Shown here: positions 4,622 through 5,606 of the stretch, in pieces
How the letters are laid out: every line of letters begins with the position of its first letter
How positions within the stretch are numbered: the first letter of the stretch is position 1
Assembly (NCBI GenBank): GCA_002685455.1
Contig: NYXF01000027.1
Coordinates: forward strand, 1 to 5,606
Length of the DNA: 5,606 bases
Reading direction: 5' to 3'
Source: Porticoccus sp.
GTDB taxonomy: Bacteria > Pseudomonadota > Gammaproteobacteria > Pseudomonadales > Porticoccaceae
Notes under the pieces: generated by a model
Told to the model about the DNA's origin: nothing
What the model saw: the letters and a program-made list of their open reading frames with translations, nothing else
Databases searched by the model: none
Position numbers and translations under genes: made by a program

Positions 4622-5443
4622 ATGGAATGTATTTTAACTGCCGATACAGGTTCTGGTGAATCTGAACAATATAAAGTAGCTAAATCTATAGAAAATCTAA
4701 TTAAAAGACACCCTAAGATAGAGACCGTAATTATAGCGGGTGATAATATATATCCAGATGGATGCTTTGATATACATGATAATCAGTTTAATAGTAAATT
4801 TAGAGATGTTTATCAAGGTATCCATCTACCATTCTACTTATGTTTAGGAAATCACGATTATCATATTAATGCTCAATCTCAAGTTGATTATACACATAGT
4901 CAATATAATGAGGATAAAAAATGGAATATACCGAGTAAATGGTATACACAAGGTTTTCCACATTGTGATTTTTTCTTTATAGATACTAATTTTGAAAGAT
5001 TATCAGAATTAGATGTAAGAAAACAATTAAGAGATACTATAAGAAGTATTCAAAATTCTAAAAAAAGATGGAAGATACTCTGTGGTCATCATACCTGGCG
5101 TTCAGTTGGTGGTCATGGTAATGCCGAACCTAAGCATGAAGCATTTATGGATGCTTTACTAAAAAGAGTCAAAATAGATTTATATTTATGTGGTCATGAC
5201 CATTGTAAAAGTTTAATTATGGTAGGAAAACATAAGATACCAACTTTAGTCATAGGGACTGGTGGTAAAGAGTATGATGAATCTTATTTTTATCCAGAAA
5301 AGATGGACTTCGATGATTCTAGTCTAGAATATTTTTCACCGAATCTAGGTGTATGTTATATGAAATGTAATGATAATTCATTATCTTTAACTTGTTATAA
5401 TGAGCGTTTACAAAAAGAATATAATTACACTATGAAAAAATAA
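4622..5443 (+). CDS. Purple acid phosphatase-like metallophosphoesterase
   Basis: This is a calcineurin-like metallophosphoesterase of the small (TRAP/type 5-like) purple acid phosphatase group, which hydrolyses phosphate esters with two metal ions. The metal-ligand blocks appear in order: Asp8-Thr-Gly10, the PAP form in which Gly replaces the His of ordinary metallophosphoesterases; Gly40-Asp41-Asn42-Ile-Tyr44, including the Tyr whose iron charge transfer gives PAPs their colour; Gly76-Asn77-His78-Asp79; Gly155-His156-His157 followed by SVGGHG; and Gly191-His192-Asp193-His194. All expected ligands are present, so it should be active. The 273 residues begin directly at the first strand, with no signal peptide, whereas most eukaryotic PAPs are secreted or lysosomal; this one should stay in the cytoplasm or virion. 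An in-frame TAA 15 bases upstream of the ATG supports the start. Protein, nucleotide or inositol phosphates are all possible substrates. Confidence 0.9.
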   Translation: MECILTADTGSGESEQYKVAKSIENLIKRHPKIETVIIAGDNIYPDGCFDIHDNQFNSKFRDVYQGIHLPFYLCLGNHDYHINAQSQVDYTHSQYNEDKKWNIPSKWYTQGFPHCDFFFIDTNFERLSELDVRKQLRDTIRSIQNSKKRWKILCGHHTWRSVGGHGNAEPKHEAFMDALLKRVKIDLYLCGHDHCKSLIMVGKHKIPTLVIGTGGKEYDESYFYPEKMDFDDSSLEYFSPNLGVCYMKCNDNSLSLTCYNERLQKEYNYTMKK

Positions 5444-5448
5444 AATTT

Positions 5449-5482
5449 AATGAATTCTAAATGAATTCTATATGATATTCTA
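5449..5482. repeat. 11-bp tandem repeat just after the phosphatase stop
   Basis: AATGAATTCTA occurs at 5449-5459 and again at 5460-5470, followed by a degenerate copy TATGATATTCTA at 5471-5482. The array begins five bases after the phosphatase stop codon (5441-5443) and ends just before the hairpin at the convergent junction. It fills most of the gap between the two genes. Confidence 0.8.
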
Positions 5483-5485
5483 TCT

Positions 5486-5502
5486 TTTAAACAAAGTTTA
5501 AA
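5486..5502. terminator. Hairpin at the convergent phosphatase/XRN-like junction
   Basis: TTTAAAC (5486-5492) and GTTTAAA (5496-5502) form a perfect 7-bp stem around a 3-base AAA loop. The hairpin covers the TAA stop of the minus-strand gene (5489-5487) and lies about 42 bases after the phosphatase stop. It fits a shared, orientation-independent 3'-end signal of the Mimivirus hairpin type. Function is inferred from placement. Confidence 0.5.
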
Positions 5503-5606
5503 TGACACTCCCACAGATACCGATTAAAATTTAAATCTATCATCATTTTATATTCTTTACTTACTATATCATATTCATGTAAATGATGGGAATCTTTTGG
5601 AAAAAT
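5487..5606 (-). CDS. 3' end of a minus-strand gene, probably XRN-type 5'-3' exoribonuclease
   Basis: The minus-strand frame starting at the right edge stays open for 39 codons and ends at TAA (5489-5487). The fragment begins IFPKDSHHLHEYD and ends IDLNFNRYLWECHLNFV. This recalls the end of the conserved XRN1/XRN2 core, where a 'LPxxSxxLLP' block is followed by 'DxNGxxxxWxxVxLLPF'. In cellular enzymes that core continues into further domains; here the protein stops at the LPF-equivalent position, giving a core-only enzyme. XRN enzymes degrade decapped or 5'-monophosphate RNA, and XRN-family genes are known in some giant viruses, where they may clear host mRNA. The catalytic acidic residues lie outside the window. 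The open frame itself is convincing; the family call rests on about 30 residues compared from memory. Confidence 0.5.
   Translation of the reverse strand: MFPKDSHHLHEYDIVSKEYKMMIDLNFNRYLWECHLNFV

Noticed and set aside
1..5606. tRNA genes, CRISPR arrays, insertion sequences or introns
   Set aside because: I saw no cloverleaf-like tRNA pattern, regular spacer-repeat array, transposase or terminal inverted repeats, and the recognised genes are uninterrupted.

Overview
This window looks like a stretch of a nucleocytoplasmic large DNA virus (giant virus) genome. The main evidence is a full-length double jelly-roll major capsid protein (MCP, minus strand, 163-1614). Its two ends closely resemble Chlorella virus Vp54 and the MCPs of algal Mimiviridae relatives. 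The rest fits: AT-rich DNA, intron-free genes on both strands, gaps of only 27-57 bp between most genes, one convergent pair that overlaps by 11 bp, and a viral-style mix of a glycosyltransferase, a phosphatase, a small membrane protein and orphan proteins. My best placement is an Imitervirales-type (algal 'extended Mimiviridae') virus. This rests on recognising families by eye, not on a tree.

Layout from left to right. A minus-strand gene begins at 36 and runs off the left edge. Positions 37-162 are an AT-rich gap with a 12/14-bp tandem repeat. The MCP gene (minus) follows, then a half-length TauE/SafE-like membrane protein (minus, 1671-2045). A 27-bp divergent promoter region separates it from a GT25-like glycosyltransferase (plus, 2073-2747). 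That gene converges on a charged coiled-coil orphan (minus, 2737-3285), which is followed by a 410-residue orphan with an acidic, repeat-bearing tail (minus, 3339-4571). A 50-bp divergent gap leads to a purple-acid-phosphatase-like metallophosphoesterase (plus, 4622-5443). The window closes with the last 39 codons of a minus-strand gene (5487-5606) whose residues resemble the end of the XRN 5'-3' exoribonuclease core.

The genes fit two themes of giant-virus biology: the particle (MCP, possibly the two orphans, and a glycosyltransferase that could decorate capsid proteins) and control of the infected cell (putative XRN-type RNA decay, a phosphatase and a membrane transporter fragment). No operon logic ties them together.

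The non-coding DNA also shows a pattern. Perfect 7-bp inverted repeats lie at three gene 3' ends, including both convergent junctions, where they overlap stop codons. This fits the hairpin-directed mRNA 3'-end formation described for Mimivirus. Short tandem repeats lie at three gene 3' ends, and two of these include the stop codon. A TCTA core in AT-rich DNA precedes the MCP, TauE-like and GT25-like genes and recalls the late-promoter core reported for Cafeteria roenbergensis virus. The MCP and the 182-residue orphan are clearly richer in G+C than the genes around them.
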